Part shown: positions 1 to 8,951 of the stretch, in pieces | Layout of the letters: the number at the start of each line of letters is the position of its first letter | Position numbering within the stretch: the first letter of the stretch is position 1 | Origin: Candidatus Rokuibacteriota bacterium | Lineage (GTDB): Bacteria; Methylomirabilota; Methylomirabilia; Rokubacteriales; CSP1-6 | Reading direction: 5' to 3' | Length of the DNA: 64,000 bases | Assembly (NCBI GenBank): GCA_003221695.1 | Contig: QHSX01000041.1 | Span: forward strand, 29,486-93,485 | The notes under the pieces: generated by a model | The model's database searches: none | What the model was told of the DNA's origin: nothing | Seen by the model: the letters and a program-made list of their open reading frames with translations, nothing else | Position numbers and translations under genes: made by a program

Positions 1-1286
1 TCATGCACGACGGACGCCTGCATCGGACCGGCACGCCGGCCGAGCTGCGCCAGTCCCTGGGGCTGCAGCGTCTGGAGGTGCGCGCGCGCGACCTGCGCGG
101 GGCGGAGACCGCCCTGGCGCAGCGCGACGGGATCGTTGACGTCCAGCGGTTCGGCGACCGCCTCGACGTGCTGGTACACGAGGTGCAGGCCGGAGAGCAT
201 GCGGTGCGCGACGCGCTGGGCCACGCCGTGGAGAGCGTGCGCGCGGCATCACCGACGCTCGAGAACACCTTCGTCGCGATCCTGCGCGGCCTCGAGGGCG
301 ACAGGCGCGTGGAGCCGTTCCCGGACCGCCGCGACGCCGAGCCGGCCGACGATCCGATCGCCATCGGCGCGCGCGGCCTGCGCAAGACGTTCGGCGAGTT
401 CGTCGCGGTCCAGGGCATCGACCTCGAGGTGCGCTACGGCGAGGTCTACGGCCTGCTCGGCGCCAACGGGGCGGGGAAGACCACGACCATCAAGATGCTC
501 TGCGGCCTGGTGGAGCCGAGCGAGGGCGAGGTGCGGCTCGCGGGCGAGGTCGGAGCGCTCCGCTCGGAGGGCGTGCGGCAGCAGGTCGGCTACATGTCGC
601 AGAAGTTCTCGCTCTACGACGACCTCACCATCAACGAGAACCTCGACTTCTTCGCCGGCGTCTACGGCGTGTCGCCGGGTCGGCGGGCGGCCCGCAAGCG
701 CTGGGTGCTCGAGTTCGCGGGCCTCGAGGGCCAGGGCGGTCAGCTGACGGGCAGCCTGCCGGGCGGGTGGAAGCAGCGCGTGGCGTTTGGCGCGGCGATC
801 ATGCACGAGCCGCGCGTCCTCTTCCTCGACGAGCCGACGTCCGGCGTGGATCCGATCGCCCGCCGCGCGTTCTGGGCCATGATCAATCAGCTCGCGGACC
901 AGGGCACCGCGATCCTCGTCACCACGCACTATCTGGAAGAGGCCGAGCAGTGCAACCGTCTGGGGTTCATGGTCGCCGGCGAGCTGGTCGCGGAGGGTAC
1001 GCCGAGCGGCGTGAAGGCCACACAAGGCGGCCGCCTGCTCGAGATCCGCGCCGACGAGCCGCTGCGTGCCGTCGCGCTGCTCAAGACGGGGATGGAGCCG
1101 TGGCGCGTGTCGCTCTTCGGCGATCGGATCCACGTCATCGTCGACGGCGATGCGCAGGCGGCGGCTCGTGAGCTCACGGCCAGGCTCGCGCGCGATGGCA
1201 TCCGCGTGCTCGACGCGAGGGAGGAGGACTACTCGCTGGAGGACGTCTTCCTCGTCATCGCGGCGAAGGGCGCCGTCGCCGCCTGA
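1..1286 (+). CDS. ABC exporter ATP-binding protein, fused double ATPase (YbhF-like), 5' truncated by window edge
   Basis: This is the energy-coupling subunit of an ABC-2 type exporter. The first visible residues (MHDGRLHRTGTPAELRQSLG) are the tail of one nucleotide-binding domain, so the gene starts upstream of the window. A complete second domain follows from about residue 120, with Walker A GANGAGKTT, a signature LPGGWKQR in place of LSGG (common in YbhF-type proteins), Walker B LFLDEPTSGVD and switch His in TTHYLEEAE. Two permeases follow directly (11-base gap), as in the E. coli ybhFSR arrangement; the usual HlyD-like partner would lie upstream, outside the window. Substrate cannot be told from sequence. 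Confidence 0.9.
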   Translation, partial: MHDGRLHRTGTPAELRQSLGLQRLEVRARDLRGAETALAQRDGIVDVQRFGDRLDVLVHEVQAGEHAVRDALGHAVESVRAASPTLENTFVAILRGLEGDRRVEPFPDRRDAEPADDPIAIGARGLRKTFGEFVAVQGIDLEVRYGEVYGLLGANGAGKTTTIKMLCGLVEPSEGEVRLAGEVGALRSEGVRQQVGYMSQKFSLYDDLTINENLDFFAGVYGVSPGRRAARKRWVLEFAGLEGQGGQLTGSLPGGWKQRVAFGAAIMHEPRVLFLDEPTSGVDPIARRAFWAMINQLADQGTAILVTTHYLEEAEQCNRLGFMVAGELVAEGTPSGVKATQGGRLLEIRADEPLRAVALLKTGMEPWRVSLFGDRIHVIVDGDAQAAARELTARLARDGIRVLDAREEDYSLEDVFLVIAAKGAVAA

Positions 1287-1297
1287 CGGCTGGCAGT

Positions 1298-2404
1298 ATG
1301 CGACGCATCCTCGCGCAGACCCGCAAGGAGCTGACCCAGCTCGTGCGCGACCGTCTGGCGCTGGGGCTCGTGCTCGTGTTGCCGGTGTGTCTCACCGCGC
1401 TGCTCGGGACGTCGATCTCGCTGACCGTGACCGACATCCCGATCGTCATCCAGGATCTCGACCAGACGCCGCTGTCGCGACGCTACGCGGACATGTTCCG
1501 TAGCTCGCTCACCTTCCGCGTCGTCACGCTGCCGCCGGCGACGTCGCCGGCGGCCATGCTGGACCGCGGCACGACGCGCGCGGCGATCATCATCCCGGAG
1601 CATTTCGAGCGCCAGATCCGCCGCGCGCGGCCAGCCGAAGCGCAGGCGCTCGTCGACGCCACCGATGGCAACACCGCGCGCCTCACGCGGGGCAACGCCG
1701 GCCAGATCACCAGCGCCTTCGCGCAGCAGTTCGCCCGGACGGGCACCCGCGCCACCATCCAGACGGCCACCCGGCTCTGGTTCAATCCCGGCCGCGATCC
1801 CGGCAAGTTCTACGGTCCGGGATTCCTCGTCCTCGGCCTGTCCATCTTCCCGACGGTGATCGCAGCGCTCGCAATGTCGCGCGAGGGCGAGCAGAAGACG
1901 ATCCTCCAGGTGTACGTCTCGAGCATCTCGGCGCACGAGTTCCTGCTCGGAAAGATCCTGGCCGGCATGGCGATCGGGCTCGCGCAGTGCCTGCTGGGCG
2001 TGGGCCTCATGTTCACGCTCTTCGGCCTTCAGTTCGCCGGCGATCCCACGCCGTTCGTCGCCGGCAGCGTGCTGTACGTCTTCTGCATGGCGGCCTTCGC
2101 GTCGCTCGTGGGCGCGGCCATCCCGAACCAGGCGGCTGCCGTCCAGGCCGTGGCGCTGGGAGGCTTCCTCCTCTCGTTCCTCCTCTCCGGGCTGATCTTC
2201 CCGATCGAGAACATTCCCGACGGCCTGCGGTGGGTCTCGAATCTCGTCCAGGCGCGCTACTACATCGTGATCGTGCGCGACGCCTTTCTGCAGGGCGGCG
2301 GCTGGCCCGCCGTGTGGTGGGCGGTGCTGGCGGTCGGCGCGATCGGCCTCGTGTTCTACGCGCTCGCCTGGCGAACGATGCGCCGGATGCAGGTGAAGGC
2401 GTGA
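1298..2404 (+). CDS. ABC-2 type exporter permease (YbhS/YbhR-like), first copy
   Basis: A 368-residue inner-membrane permease. It has the ABC-2 layout: one membrane segment near residues 20-40, a long polar extracytoplasmic part (about 45-170), then a cluster of hydrophobic segments from about residue 175 to 360, including the LSGLIFPIENIPDGLRW stretch typical of the family. It follows the double ATPase gene and overlaps the next permease by four bases (GTGA at 2401-2404), so the three are one translationally coupled operon and the two permeases probably form a heterodimer. Drug or lipid efflux is a guess from YbhFSR; the sequence does not show the substrate. Confidence 0.88.
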   Translation: MRRILAQTRKELTQLVRDRLALGLVLVLPVCLTALLGTSISLTVTDIPIVIQDLDQTPLSRRYADMFRSSLTFRVVTLPPATSPAAMLDRGTTRAAIIIPEHFERQIRRARPAEAQALVDATDGNTARLTRGNAGQITSAFAQQFARTGTRATIQTATRLWFNPGRDPGKFYGPGFLVLGLSIFPTVIAALAMSREGEQKTILQVYVSSISAHEFLLGKILAGMAIGLAQCLLGVGLMFTLFGLQFAGDPTPFVAGSVLYVFCMAAFASLVGAAIPNQAAAVQAVALGGFLLSFLLSGLIFPIENIPDGLRWVSNLVQARYYIVIVRDAFLQGGGWPAVWWAVLAVGAIGLVFYALAWRTMRRMQVKA

Positions 2405-3525
2405 GACGCGTCTGGAGCGCGCTCTTCGGCGGGCGCTTCTGGGCGCTCGCCCTGAAGGAGCTGCGGCAGATCCGACGGGACCGCCGGCTCACGATCTCGC
2501 TCATCGTGCCGCCGACGCTGCAAGTGCTGCTGTTCGGCTTCGCGCTGGACTCCGACGTCCGGAACCTCAAGCTCGGCATCGTCGACGAGAGCCGCACGCT
2601 CGAGAGCCGTGAGCTGATCTCCGTGCTGACGCAGAATCGCACGTTCCGGCTGGCCGGCTCCTACCAAACGGCGGCGACGCTCGGCGAGGCGCTCGGCACC
2701 GGGCGGCTGGATGTCGGCGTCGTGGTGCCCTACGACTTCGCCCGGCGGCGCATGCGCGGGCGCCCCGCCACCGTCCAGGTGCTGCTGAACGCGGCGAACG
2801 CGAACACCGCGCAGATCGCGCAGGGCTACGTCGAGGGCGCCGTCGCCTTCCTCAACCGCGAGGTCAACGGAGGCCGGGCGGCGCCCGTCGAGCTGCGCAC
2901 GGCCTTCCTGTACAACCCCGGGCTGGTCAACGCCTGGTTCGTCGTGACGGGCGTGTTCGGGACGCTGATCATCCTCAACGGCTCGCTCGTCTCCGCGGCC
3001 ACGATGATCCGCGAGAAGGAGCGCGGCACGGTCGAGCAGCTGCTGATGACGCCGGCGAGCGCGCTCGAGGTCGTGACCGCGAAGATCGTGCCGCTCTTCG
3101 TCCTGCTCATGGCCATGGTGGCCCTGGTGCTGGCGGTGGCCCGGCTGGTGTTCGGCGTTCCGCTCCGCGGCAATCCGGCGCTCGTGCTCGCCGCCTGCGC
3201 GTGCTGCGTGCTGACCGGGATCGGCCTGGGCACGCTCATCTCGACGTTCGTCCGCTCGGCCAACCAGACGCAGCTCATCAGCTTCTTCATCAACCCGCCG
3301 CTCGCGATGCTGTCCGGCGGGCTGACGCCGATCGAGGCGATGCCGAAGTGGGTGCAACCCCTGACGCTCTTCAACCCCATCGCGCACTTCGCCACGATCG
3401 CACGCAGCGTGCTGATCAAGGGCGCCGGCCTCGATGTCGTCTATCCGAACCTCCTCGCGCTGATCGGCCTCGCGAGCCTCTTCGTTGGCATCAGCGCCTG
3501 GCGGTTCCGCCGTCAGCTCTCTTGA
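2401..3525 (+). CDS. ABC-2 type exporter permease, second copy
   Basis: A 374-residue permease paralogous to the preceding gene. I start it at the GTG at 2401, which overlaps the stop of the upstream permease in GTGA; the frame stays open further upstream but that part lies inside the upstream gene. Features are an N-terminal KELRQIRRDRR cytoplasmic stretch, a membrane segment with LLFGFALDSDV, a periplasmic domain, REKERGTVEQLLMTP (an ABC-2 hallmark thought to contact the ATPase), and about five C-terminal membrane segments with GGLTPIEAMPKW. It completes the exporter whose ATPase starts before the window. Confidence 0.88.
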   Translation: MRRVWSALFGGRFWALALKELRQIRRDRRLTISLIVPPTLQVLLFGFALDSDVRNLKLGIVDESRTLESRELISVLTQNRTFRLAGSYQTAATLGEALGTGRLDVGVVVPYDFARRRMRGRPATVQVLLNAANANTAQIAQGYVEGAVAFLNREVNGGRAAPVELRTAFLYNPGLVNAWFVVTGVFGTLIILNGSLVSAATMIREKERGTVEQLLMTPASALEVVTAKIVPLFVLLMAMVALVLAVARLVFGVPLRGNPALVLAACACCVLTGIGLGTLISTFVRSANQTQLISFFINPPLAMLSGGLTPIEAMPKWVQPLTLFNPIAHFATIARSVLIKGAGLDVVYPNLLALIGLASLFVGISAWRFRRQLS

Positions 3526-3567
3526 TCAGCAGGAGATCCTTTGCGACACGGTTCAGAGGAGGCATCA

Positions 3568-4062
3568 ATGCGAAAAACGATGCAAAGAATCACCCCGTTC
3601 TTGTGGTTCGATACCCAGGCCGAAGAAGCTGTGAACTTCTATGTGTCGATCTTTAAAAACTCCAGGATCGGAAGCATCGCCCACTATGAAGAAGAGGCGG
3701 CAAAGGCCTCCGGAAGACCAAAGGGATCGGTCATGACGGTGGCATTTGAGCTCGATGGGCAAGAATTCATAGCGTTAAACGGCGGGCCGCTATTCAAATT
3801 CACCGAGGCGATCTCCCTTGTCGTGAACTGCGAGACGCAGGAAGAAGTGGACCACTTTTGGAAGAGGCTCACCGCGGGCGGCCAGGAAGTGCAATGCGGC
3901 TGGCTCAAGGACAGATTCGGTGTTTCGTGGCAAATCGTTCCCACGGTCTTGGGCGAGATGCTGCAGGACAAGGACCCCGGAAAATCGAGACGGGTCATGG
4001 CGGCGATGCTGAAGATGAAAAAAATCAACATCGAAGCATTGAAGAAAGCGCACGGGGCGTGA
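3568..4062 (+). CDS. VOC family protein (PhnB/glyoxalase-like)
   Basis: A 164-residue protein of the vicinal oxygen chelate superfamily, PhnB/3-demethylubiquinone methyltransferase-like branch. It shows RITPFLWFDTQAEEAVNFYVSIF at the start, the ALNGGP turn, and the C-terminal DRFGVSWQIVP followed by a helical tail. The ATG at 3568 is chosen because AGAGGAGG lies six bases before it; a TTG at 3541 in frame lacks this. Base use differs from both neighbours: many A-rich codons (AAA, AAC, ATC) and GC nearer half, suggesting later arrival. Enzyme activity is not predictable; many relatives are uncharacterised. Confidence 0.82.
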   Translation: MRKTMQRITPFLWFDTQAEEAVNFYVSIFKNSRIGSIAHYEEEAAKASGRPKGSVMTVAFELDGQEFIALNGGPLFKFTEAISLVVNCETQEEVDHFWKRLTAGGQEVQCGWLKDRFGVSWQIVPTVLGEMLQDKDPGKSRRVMAAMLKMKKINIEALKKAHGA

Positions 4063-4074
4063 CGTCGGCCGACG
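4063..4074. terminator. GC palindrome in convergent gap, possible terminator
   Basis: A perfect 12-base palindrome CGTCGGCCGACG sits in the 23-base gap between the convergent VOC gene and NRDE gene. There is no T run, so intrinsic termination is uncertain. Confidence 0.3.
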
Positions 4075-4085
4075 ACAGAATCGGG

Positions 4086-4874
4086 CTAGCGGTCCCAGAG
4101 GTGCGACGCGTCCGTGAGCGGAGTGGTACACGGCGGTCCGTCGGCGTAGTGAACCTGCGGCACGCTCTCGGGCTCGAACGGGACGATGATCAGCGTGGCC
4201 GAGCGGGTCCCGTAGTCGGTCGTGTGAACGCACGCCGCGTGAACTTGAACCGGCCTCGCGCTCGTGTCTGCGTCGCCTTCCTCTTGCCGGTCGGTGGCGG
4301 GGACATCGTGGCTCCGCAGCACGCCGTGGAGTTCACTGAGGAGCGTGGGCCCCAGCCACACGCGCGCGGGGAGGAGCGCCCGCCGGATCATCTCGGCTTT
4401 CGCGGAGACCGGGTCGAGCGGTCGATTCTCGAGCACATGGACGCCTGGTGAGAGCTCCTCGATCTCCGGTGTCTCGTGGGAGCCAATCACGACGTAGAAG
4501 AGCGCGTCGCGATCGCCGACCAGGAGCCAGCACGGGTTGTACTCCGAGCCGCGGATCGTTTTCTGGAACGCCACGACCGCGTCTCGGGCCCGAGTATGGT
4601 CGGCCAGCGTCAACGGAAGCTCGCCGCGCGAGCGGCGGGACGGGTCACGGCCGGTCGGGGCAGGCCGATTGGTCACTCCTGCGTAGACGCCGTGCTCGTT
4701 GACCGCGAGCCACGTGCCGCCGGCGAGCACGTCGCGACCGCCGAGAATTCGTGGGGCGCTCGCGCGGAGCACCTGCATGGCCTCGGCAGCGCGCGCGTAC
4801 CGCTCGTCCCGGTTCGCGGCGATCACCACCGGTGCCTCGGGATGGGCGTGAAAGAACACGGCTAGCAGGCACAT
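4086..4874 (-). CDS. NRDE family protein (TANGO2-like)
   Basis: A 262-residue protein of the NRDE/TANGO2 family. It begins MCLLAVFFHAHPEAPVV and carries the naming motif NRDE at residues 21-24; Cys2 is the conserved N-terminal cysteine of this Ntn-hydrolase-like family. GGTWLAVNEHGVYAGVTNRP and TDYGTRSATLIIV are further family landmarks. Human TANGO2 relates to haem/lipid handling but the bacterial role is unknown. It is read away from the amidase gene, 13 bases downstream of it, so probably its operon partner, and is convergent with the VOC gene. Confidence 0.88.
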   Translation of the reverse strand: MCLLAVFFHAHPEAPVVIAANRDERYARAAEAMQVLRASAPRILGGRDVLAGGTWLAVNEHGVYAGVTNRPAPTGRDPSRRSRGELPLTLADHTRARDAVVAFQKTIRGSEYNPCWLLVGDRDALFYVVIGSHETPEIEELSPGVHVLENRPLDPVSAKAEMIRRALLPARVWLGPTLLSELHGVLRSHDVPATDRQEEGDADTSARPVQVHAACVHTTDYGTRSATLIIVPFEPESVPQVHYADGPPCTTPLTDASHLWDR

Positions 4875-4887
4875 CGCGAAATAGACG

Positions 4888-6480
4888 TCAGGTCTTTGGG
4901 CCGCCTCTGGCGGGCGTGCTGATCAGCGCGGCCCAGTCCACCGACTGCTGGTAGGTGTGGGCGGCGCGGAACAGCACGTCCTCCCTGAAGTGCGGCGCCA
5001 CGAGCATCAGGCCGATGGGCAACCCGTCCGACTTCCCGCAAGGGATGCTGATGGCGGGATGCCCCGTGTAGTTGAAGGGGCAGGTGTTGGCGATGACCGG
5101 CGCTAGGTCCATGCCGAGCTTGCCACCGAACAGGGTGTGCTCGAGCGCCTCCTCGTAGTTCATGGGTTCGCGCCAGCGGGGAGCACGCAGGGGCACGGTG
5201 GGCATGGCCAGGAGATCGACGCTGGCCAGGACGCGGTCGTACTGCGCGACGAACGTGGGACGGACGTTCTGCGCCCTGGCGTAGAGCCGCCCGCCGTAGT
5301 GCTGCTGCAAGAAGTGGCCCTGCATCAGGTTGAGCTTGAGATTTGGCGAGAACTCTCGCCCGTGGCTCTGCTTGAGGCGACCGAAGATCGAGATGAACGA
5401 GGCCGGGTAGTACGTCCTGGCGAACGAGCCTCCGAAGTTCGTGTCGTACATCCGCTTGCCGCCTTCCAGGTAAATGGGCAGGAGGGCGAGGGGCGCCCGC
5501 GTGTGGAGCGGCACGGAGACGCTCTCGGTCCGCGCGCCCTTCCGCTCGAGCACGTGGATCGCTTCGCGCACGCACTCGTCCACGCTCCGGTCGCCGCCCT
5601 CGACGCCGAACCCTTCCGCCAGGATCCCGATCCTGAGCCCGCCGGCGCCGCGGGACAGGGCGTCGGTGTACGCGGGGACGCTCGCCGGGACGTGAGCCTG
5701 GCGCGGGTCGTCCCCATCGCTCCCGGCGACGCACGCGAGCGCCGTCGCCACGTCTTCCACCGTTCGGGCCATGGGCCCCACGTAGTCGATGGTCGGCTCC
5801 AGGCCGAACACCCCGGAGTGGGGTACGAGGCCGTGCGTGGGCATGAGACCCACGATCCCGCACCAGGCGGCGGGGATGCGGATGGAGCCGCCCTGATCGC
5901 CGCCGAACGCGACGTCCACTTCTCCACCGGCGACGGCCGCGGCGGAGCCCGAGGACGACCCGCCCGTCACATGCTCTCTGTTGTGGGGGTTCAAGGGGCG
6001 CCCGTAGTCGCCGACACCGGAGAGCCCCGGCCCGCCCCAGGAGAACTCCTCCATCTTGAGCTTGCCGACGATCGTGCCGCCGGCGTCGAGAAGCCGCGTC
6101 ACGATCGTGGCGTCGAAGTCCGGCACGTAGCCGTCCATGAGATGCGAGCCGAACGTCAGGGGCACACCGGCGACGCTGATGTGGTCCTTGAGCCCGATGG
6201 TCTTGCCCCGCAGCGGGCCCTGGTCCGCGCCCGCGACCCGGCACTTCCTGATGAAAACGTTCAAGGGGTCCTCGTGCTCCGTCGGCCGGTAGCCCGGATC
6301 ACGATCCGTGAAGCGGAGCGGCGGGCGATGCTCCTCGACGCGCAGCTCGTTGAACACGTCGAGCGCGTCGATGGTGGCCATCATCCGCGAGTGCATGATC
6401 CGCGCCTCGGTGGACGTGAGATCGAGGCCGAGGGCCTCGCCGTACGCCTTCACCTCGTCGACGTCGGGTCGCCTGAGCAT
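4888..6480 (-). CDS. Amidase signature family enzyme
   Basis: A 530-residue amidase with the Ser-cisSer-Lys triad of the amidase signature family: Lys98 in GLKDHISVAG, the GGSSSGS loop at 173-179 holding the cis-Ser, and the nucleophile Ser199 in GGDQGGSIRIP. It hydrolyses a carboxamide to the acid and ammonia; the substrate is unknown. The N-terminal 75 residues (helical, before the core) and overall plan match the amidase at 34516-36027, so the two are paralogues with a shared subfamily. It has no signal peptide and is cytoplasmic. It is divergent from the small gene at 6563 and followed by the NRDE gene. Confidence 0.93.
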   Translation of the reverse strand: MLRRPDVDEVKAYGEALGLDLTSTEARIMHSRMMATIDALDVFNELRVEEHRPPLRFTDRDPGYRPTEHEDPLNVFIRKCRVAGADQGPLRGKTIGLKDHISVAGVPLTFGSHLMDGYVPDFDATIVTRLLDAGGTIVGKLKMEEFSWGGPGLSGVGDYGRPLNPHNREHVTGGSSSGSAAAVAGGEVDVAFGGDQGGSIRIPAAWCGIVGLMPTHGLVPHSGVFGLEPTIDYVGPMARTVEDVATALACVAGSDGDDPRQAHVPASVPAYTDALSRGAGGLRIGILAEGFGVEGGDRSVDECVREAIHVLERKGARTESVSVPLHTRAPLALLPIYLEGGKRMYDTNFGGSFARTYYPASFISIFGRLKQSHGREFSPNLKLNLMQGHFLQQHYGGRLYARAQNVRPTFVAQYDRVLASVDLLAMPTVPLRAPRWREPMNYEEALEHTLFGGKLGMDLAPVIANTCPFNYTGHPAISIPCGKSDGLPIGLMLVAPHFREDVLFRAAHTYQQSVDWAALISTPARGGPKT

Positions 6481-6519
6481 TCGTGTCCTCCCGTCACAAT
6501 CCTAGTCCCCTTTCGCGGG

Positions 6520-6549
6520 TTGCGCGTGTTCGACGCGGTGGACTATAGT
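6520..6549 (+). promoter_or_regulatory. Candidate sigma70-type promoter with very short leader
   Basis: TTGCGC (6520-6525), an 18-base spacer and TATAGT (6544-6549) precede the ATG at 6563. A start site about seven bases after the -10 box would leave a leader of only some seven bases and no Shine-Dalgarno site. Seen by eye, not scored. Confidence 0.35.
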
Positions 6550-6562
6550 CGGCCGGCGAGCC

Positions 6563-7075
6563 ATGGTGAGCGTGAGCGCGCAGACCCCACTGTCGGCCGT
6601 CCTGGACGACGCGCGGACGGCGCTCGGCCGGCGGGTATCCTACCTCTGCTTTCCCGGGCTCTCGCGCGGCGCCGATGCAAACGGGTCATCCAACCGTCGG
6701 GCATTGTGCCACGACCTCGACTTGCCCATCGTCGGTCGTCGACGCCAGCGCGTGACGCTGTCGGTCGGTCGGGAAGGCCGTGGTGGGCGCCGGTTCACCG
6801 TGCGGGGCGCGCTGGTGTCGATCGCCGGGCACTGGCGCCTCGAGCCCTGCACGGCCGGCGTGCTGGCCCACCTGACGCTCGACTACGACGTCTGCGCGGC
6901 CCTCAAGGAGCAAGCGGTCAACGAGCTCCGCAGCCGGAGTCCGCTGCCGATCCGGACCGACGCCGACGCGATCCTCGGACGGGCGGTCGACGATTTCTTC
7001 GAGACGCGGTTCGCCGAGGACGCCGCCACGTACTGCGACCGCCTGCGGGCCCGGCTCGAGGGGCCTGCCTCGTGA
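6563..7075 (+). CDS. Hypothetical protein, possibly SRPBCC/START-like
   Basis: A 170-residue soluble protein without a clear hit. The middle (GHWRLEPC, then LTLDYDVCAAL) and the C-terminal helix rich in LR and R/E (about residues 118-165) resemble the last strands and long helix of SRPBCC/polyketide-cyclase folds, but this is a weak, pattern-level impression. It overlaps the downstream permease by GTGA (7072-7075), so it is translated with a dipeptide-type importer and may bind or report on the imported compound. No ribosome binding site is visible before the ATG, in keeping with the very short leader proposed for this transcript. Confidence 0.6.
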   Translation: MVSVSAQTPLSAVLDDARTALGRRVSYLCFPGLSRGADANGSSNRRALCHDLDLPIVGRRRQRVTLSVGREGRGGRRFTVRGALVSIAGHWRLEPCTAGVLAHLTLDYDVCAALKEQAVNELRSRSPLPIRTDADAILGRAVDDFFETRFAEDAATYCDRLRARLEGPAS

Positions 7076-8022
7076 CCTCCTACGTCGCCCAGCGGCTGTT
7101 CGGACTCGTGCCCGTGCTCTTCGGCATCTCGGTGGTGATCTTCCTCGGGATGACGCTCATCCCCGGCGACGTGGCGCGGGCGTTGCTCGGTCCGATGGCG
7201 ACCGACCAGTCGCTGGCCCAGCTCCGCGGGGCGCTCGGACTCGATCAGCCCATGCACGTGCAGTACGCGAAGTGGCTCTGGCGCGCGCTGCACGGCGACC
7301 TCGGCCTCTCGCCCATCGTGCACCAGCCGGTGGTCGAGCTGCTCCTGCCGAAGTTCGGCAACACGTTGATCCTCGCCGGCGCGAGCTTCGTCCTGGCGGC
7401 CACCGCCGGCATCGCCGTCGGCGTCCTGGCTGCGGCGCGGGAGAGGACCGCGATCGATCGGGCGACCATGGGCGCCTCGCTCGTCGTCGGCAACATGCCG
7501 CCCTTCTGGCTCGGCCTGGTCCTCATCATCGTCTTCGCCATCGACCTGCGCTGGCTTCCGAGCCTCGGGATGTACTCGACGCGTGGGGCCGGCGGCCTCG
7601 GCGATCTGCTCACCCACCTGGTGCTGCCGGCGGTGACGACCGCGGCCGCCCCCGGGGCCATCATCGCGCGGATGACGCGGGCGTCGGTGCTCGAGATCCT
7701 CGGGCACGAGTACATCATGGTGGCGCGCGCCAAGGGGCTGGCCGAGCGGGTCGTCATCAGCGCCCACGCGTTGCGGGTGGCGTGGCCGCCGATCGTCACG
7801 ATCGCCGGGCTGCAGCTCGGTTATCTGCTCGGCGGCGTGGTGTTCACCGAGGAGGTCTTCGGCTGGCCCGGGCTCGGCCGCCAGCTCGTCAGCTCGGTCA
7901 TCGCGCGCGACGTGCTGGTGGTGCAGGGGGCCGCCCTCTTCATCGCGCTCTCGTTCGTCGTCGTCAACCTCGTGGTCGACCTGCTGAACCTGTACCTCGA
8001 CCCGCGGGCCCGGCCCGCGTAG
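7072..8022 (+). CDS. Peptide/nickel-type ABC importer permease (DppB-like)
   Basis: A 316-residue inner-membrane permease. It has the DppB/GsiC signature: YVAQRLFGLVPVLFGISVVIF as first membrane segment, the periplasmic LIPGDVARALLG and LGLDQPMHVQYAKWL parts, and the EAA-type loop EYIMVARAKGL that contacts the ATPase. GTG at 7072 is the start, overlapping the previous stop; the frame is open much further upstream, but that upstream stretch lies opposite the amidase gene and is not coding. Partners are the next permease and binding protein; no ATPase genes are present in this operon. Confidence 0.92.
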   Translation: MTSYVAQRLFGLVPVLFGISVVIFLGMTLIPGDVARALLGPMATDQSLAQLRGALGLDQPMHVQYAKWLWRALHGDLGLSPIVHQPVVELLLPKFGNTLILAGASFVLAATAGIAVGVLAAARERTAIDRATMGASLVVGNMPPFWLGLVLIIVFAIDLRWLPSLGMYSTRGAGGLGDLLTHLVLPAVTTAAAPGAIIARMTRASVLEILGHEYIMVARAKGLAERVVISAHALRVAWPPIVTIAGLQLGYLLGGVVFTEEVFGWPGLGRQLVSSVIARDVLVVQGAALFIALSFVVVNLVVDLLNLYLDPRARPA

Positions 8023-8032
8023 GCCCGGCGCG

Positions 8033-8926
8033 ATGGCGACCGTCCTGGCGATGGAAGAGACCCGGCCGCGTCCTCGGCGCGGCGCCGGACGCTTCACCGC
8101 GTTCCTGCGCGCGTTCATCCGGGACCGCCAGGCCCTCGCCGGCCTCGTGATCGTCGCGATCGCCGGCGGCGCGGCCGCCGCCGCGCCGCTCGTCAGCCCG
8201 TGGGATCCGCTCAAGTCCGTGGAGGTCGACCGACTCTCCCCGCCGGGCACGCCCGGGCACCTCCTCGGGACGGACGAGCAGGGACGGGACATCCTGAGCC
8301 GCCTGATCTGGGGCGGGCGGATCTCGCTCCTCGTCGGCATCGTGCCCACCGTGGCCGCGGGCATCGTCGCCCTGCTCCTCGGGCTCGTGGCCGGCTACCG
8401 CGAGGGCCTGCTCGATCACCTGATCATGCGCGTGCTCGACGTGTTCTTCGCGTTCCCGCTCGTGCTCCTGGCCATCGCCATCGTGGGCGTCATCGGCCCG
8501 GGCGTGGGCAACCAGATGTTCGCCCTCGCCGTCGTGCTCGCGCCCTACAGCACGCGCGTCGTGCGCACCGCGACGCTCTCCGTCAAGCCGCTGGAGTTCG
8601 TCGAGGCCGTTCGCGCCCTCGGCGCGGGGAGCGGCCGCGTGCTCTGGCGGCACCTCGTGCCGAACGTCCTGCCGCCGCTGCTCGTCTACACGAGCACGCT
8701 CGTCGGCCTGATGATCGTGGCCTCATCCGGCCTGAGCTTTCTCGGCCTCGGGGTCCAGCCGCCCACGCCCGACTGGGGCGTGATGGTCGGCAGCGGCCGC
8801 CTCGTGATCTACCGCGCCGCCCACGTGGCCACGATTCCGGGCGTCATCATCGTCGTCGTCGCACTCGGGTTCAATTTCATCGGGGACGGCCTGCGCGAGG
8901 CGCTCGACCCTCGCGCGCGCCAGTGA
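8033..8926 (+). CDS. Peptide/nickel-type ABC importer permease (DppC-like)
   Basis: A 297-residue permease of the DppC type. It has the N-terminal membrane anchor at about 35-60, the LGTDEQGRDILSRLIWGGRISLLVG element diagnostic of DppC/OppC, an EAA loop (EFVEAVRALGAGSGRVLWRHLVPN) and the ending GFNFIGDGLREALDPR. It lies ten bases after the DppB-like gene and 25 bases before the binding-protein gene. It should pair with DppB in the membrane, with ATPases supplied from elsewhere. Confidence 0.92.
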   Translation: MATVLAMEETRPRPRRGAGRFTAFLRAFIRDRQALAGLVIVAIAGGAAAAAPLVSPWDPLKSVEVDRLSPPGTPGHLLGTDEQGRDILSRLIWGGRISLLVGIVPTVAAGIVALLLGLVAGYREGLLDHLIMRVLDVFFAFPLVLLAIAIVGVIGPGVGNQMFALAVVLAPYSTRVVRTATLSVKPLEFVEAVRALGAGSGRVLWRHLVPNVLPPLLVYTSTLVGLMIVASSGLSFLGLGVQPPTPDWGVMVGSGRLVIYRAAHVATIPGVIIVVVALGFNFIGDGLREALDPRARQ

Positions 8927-8951
8927 AGCAAGGATCGACAAGGAGGAGCGT

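Noticed and set aside
5137..7071. Long open frame in front of the DppB-like permease
   Set aside because: It lies opposite the amidase gene and shows no domain; the permease begins at GTG 7072.
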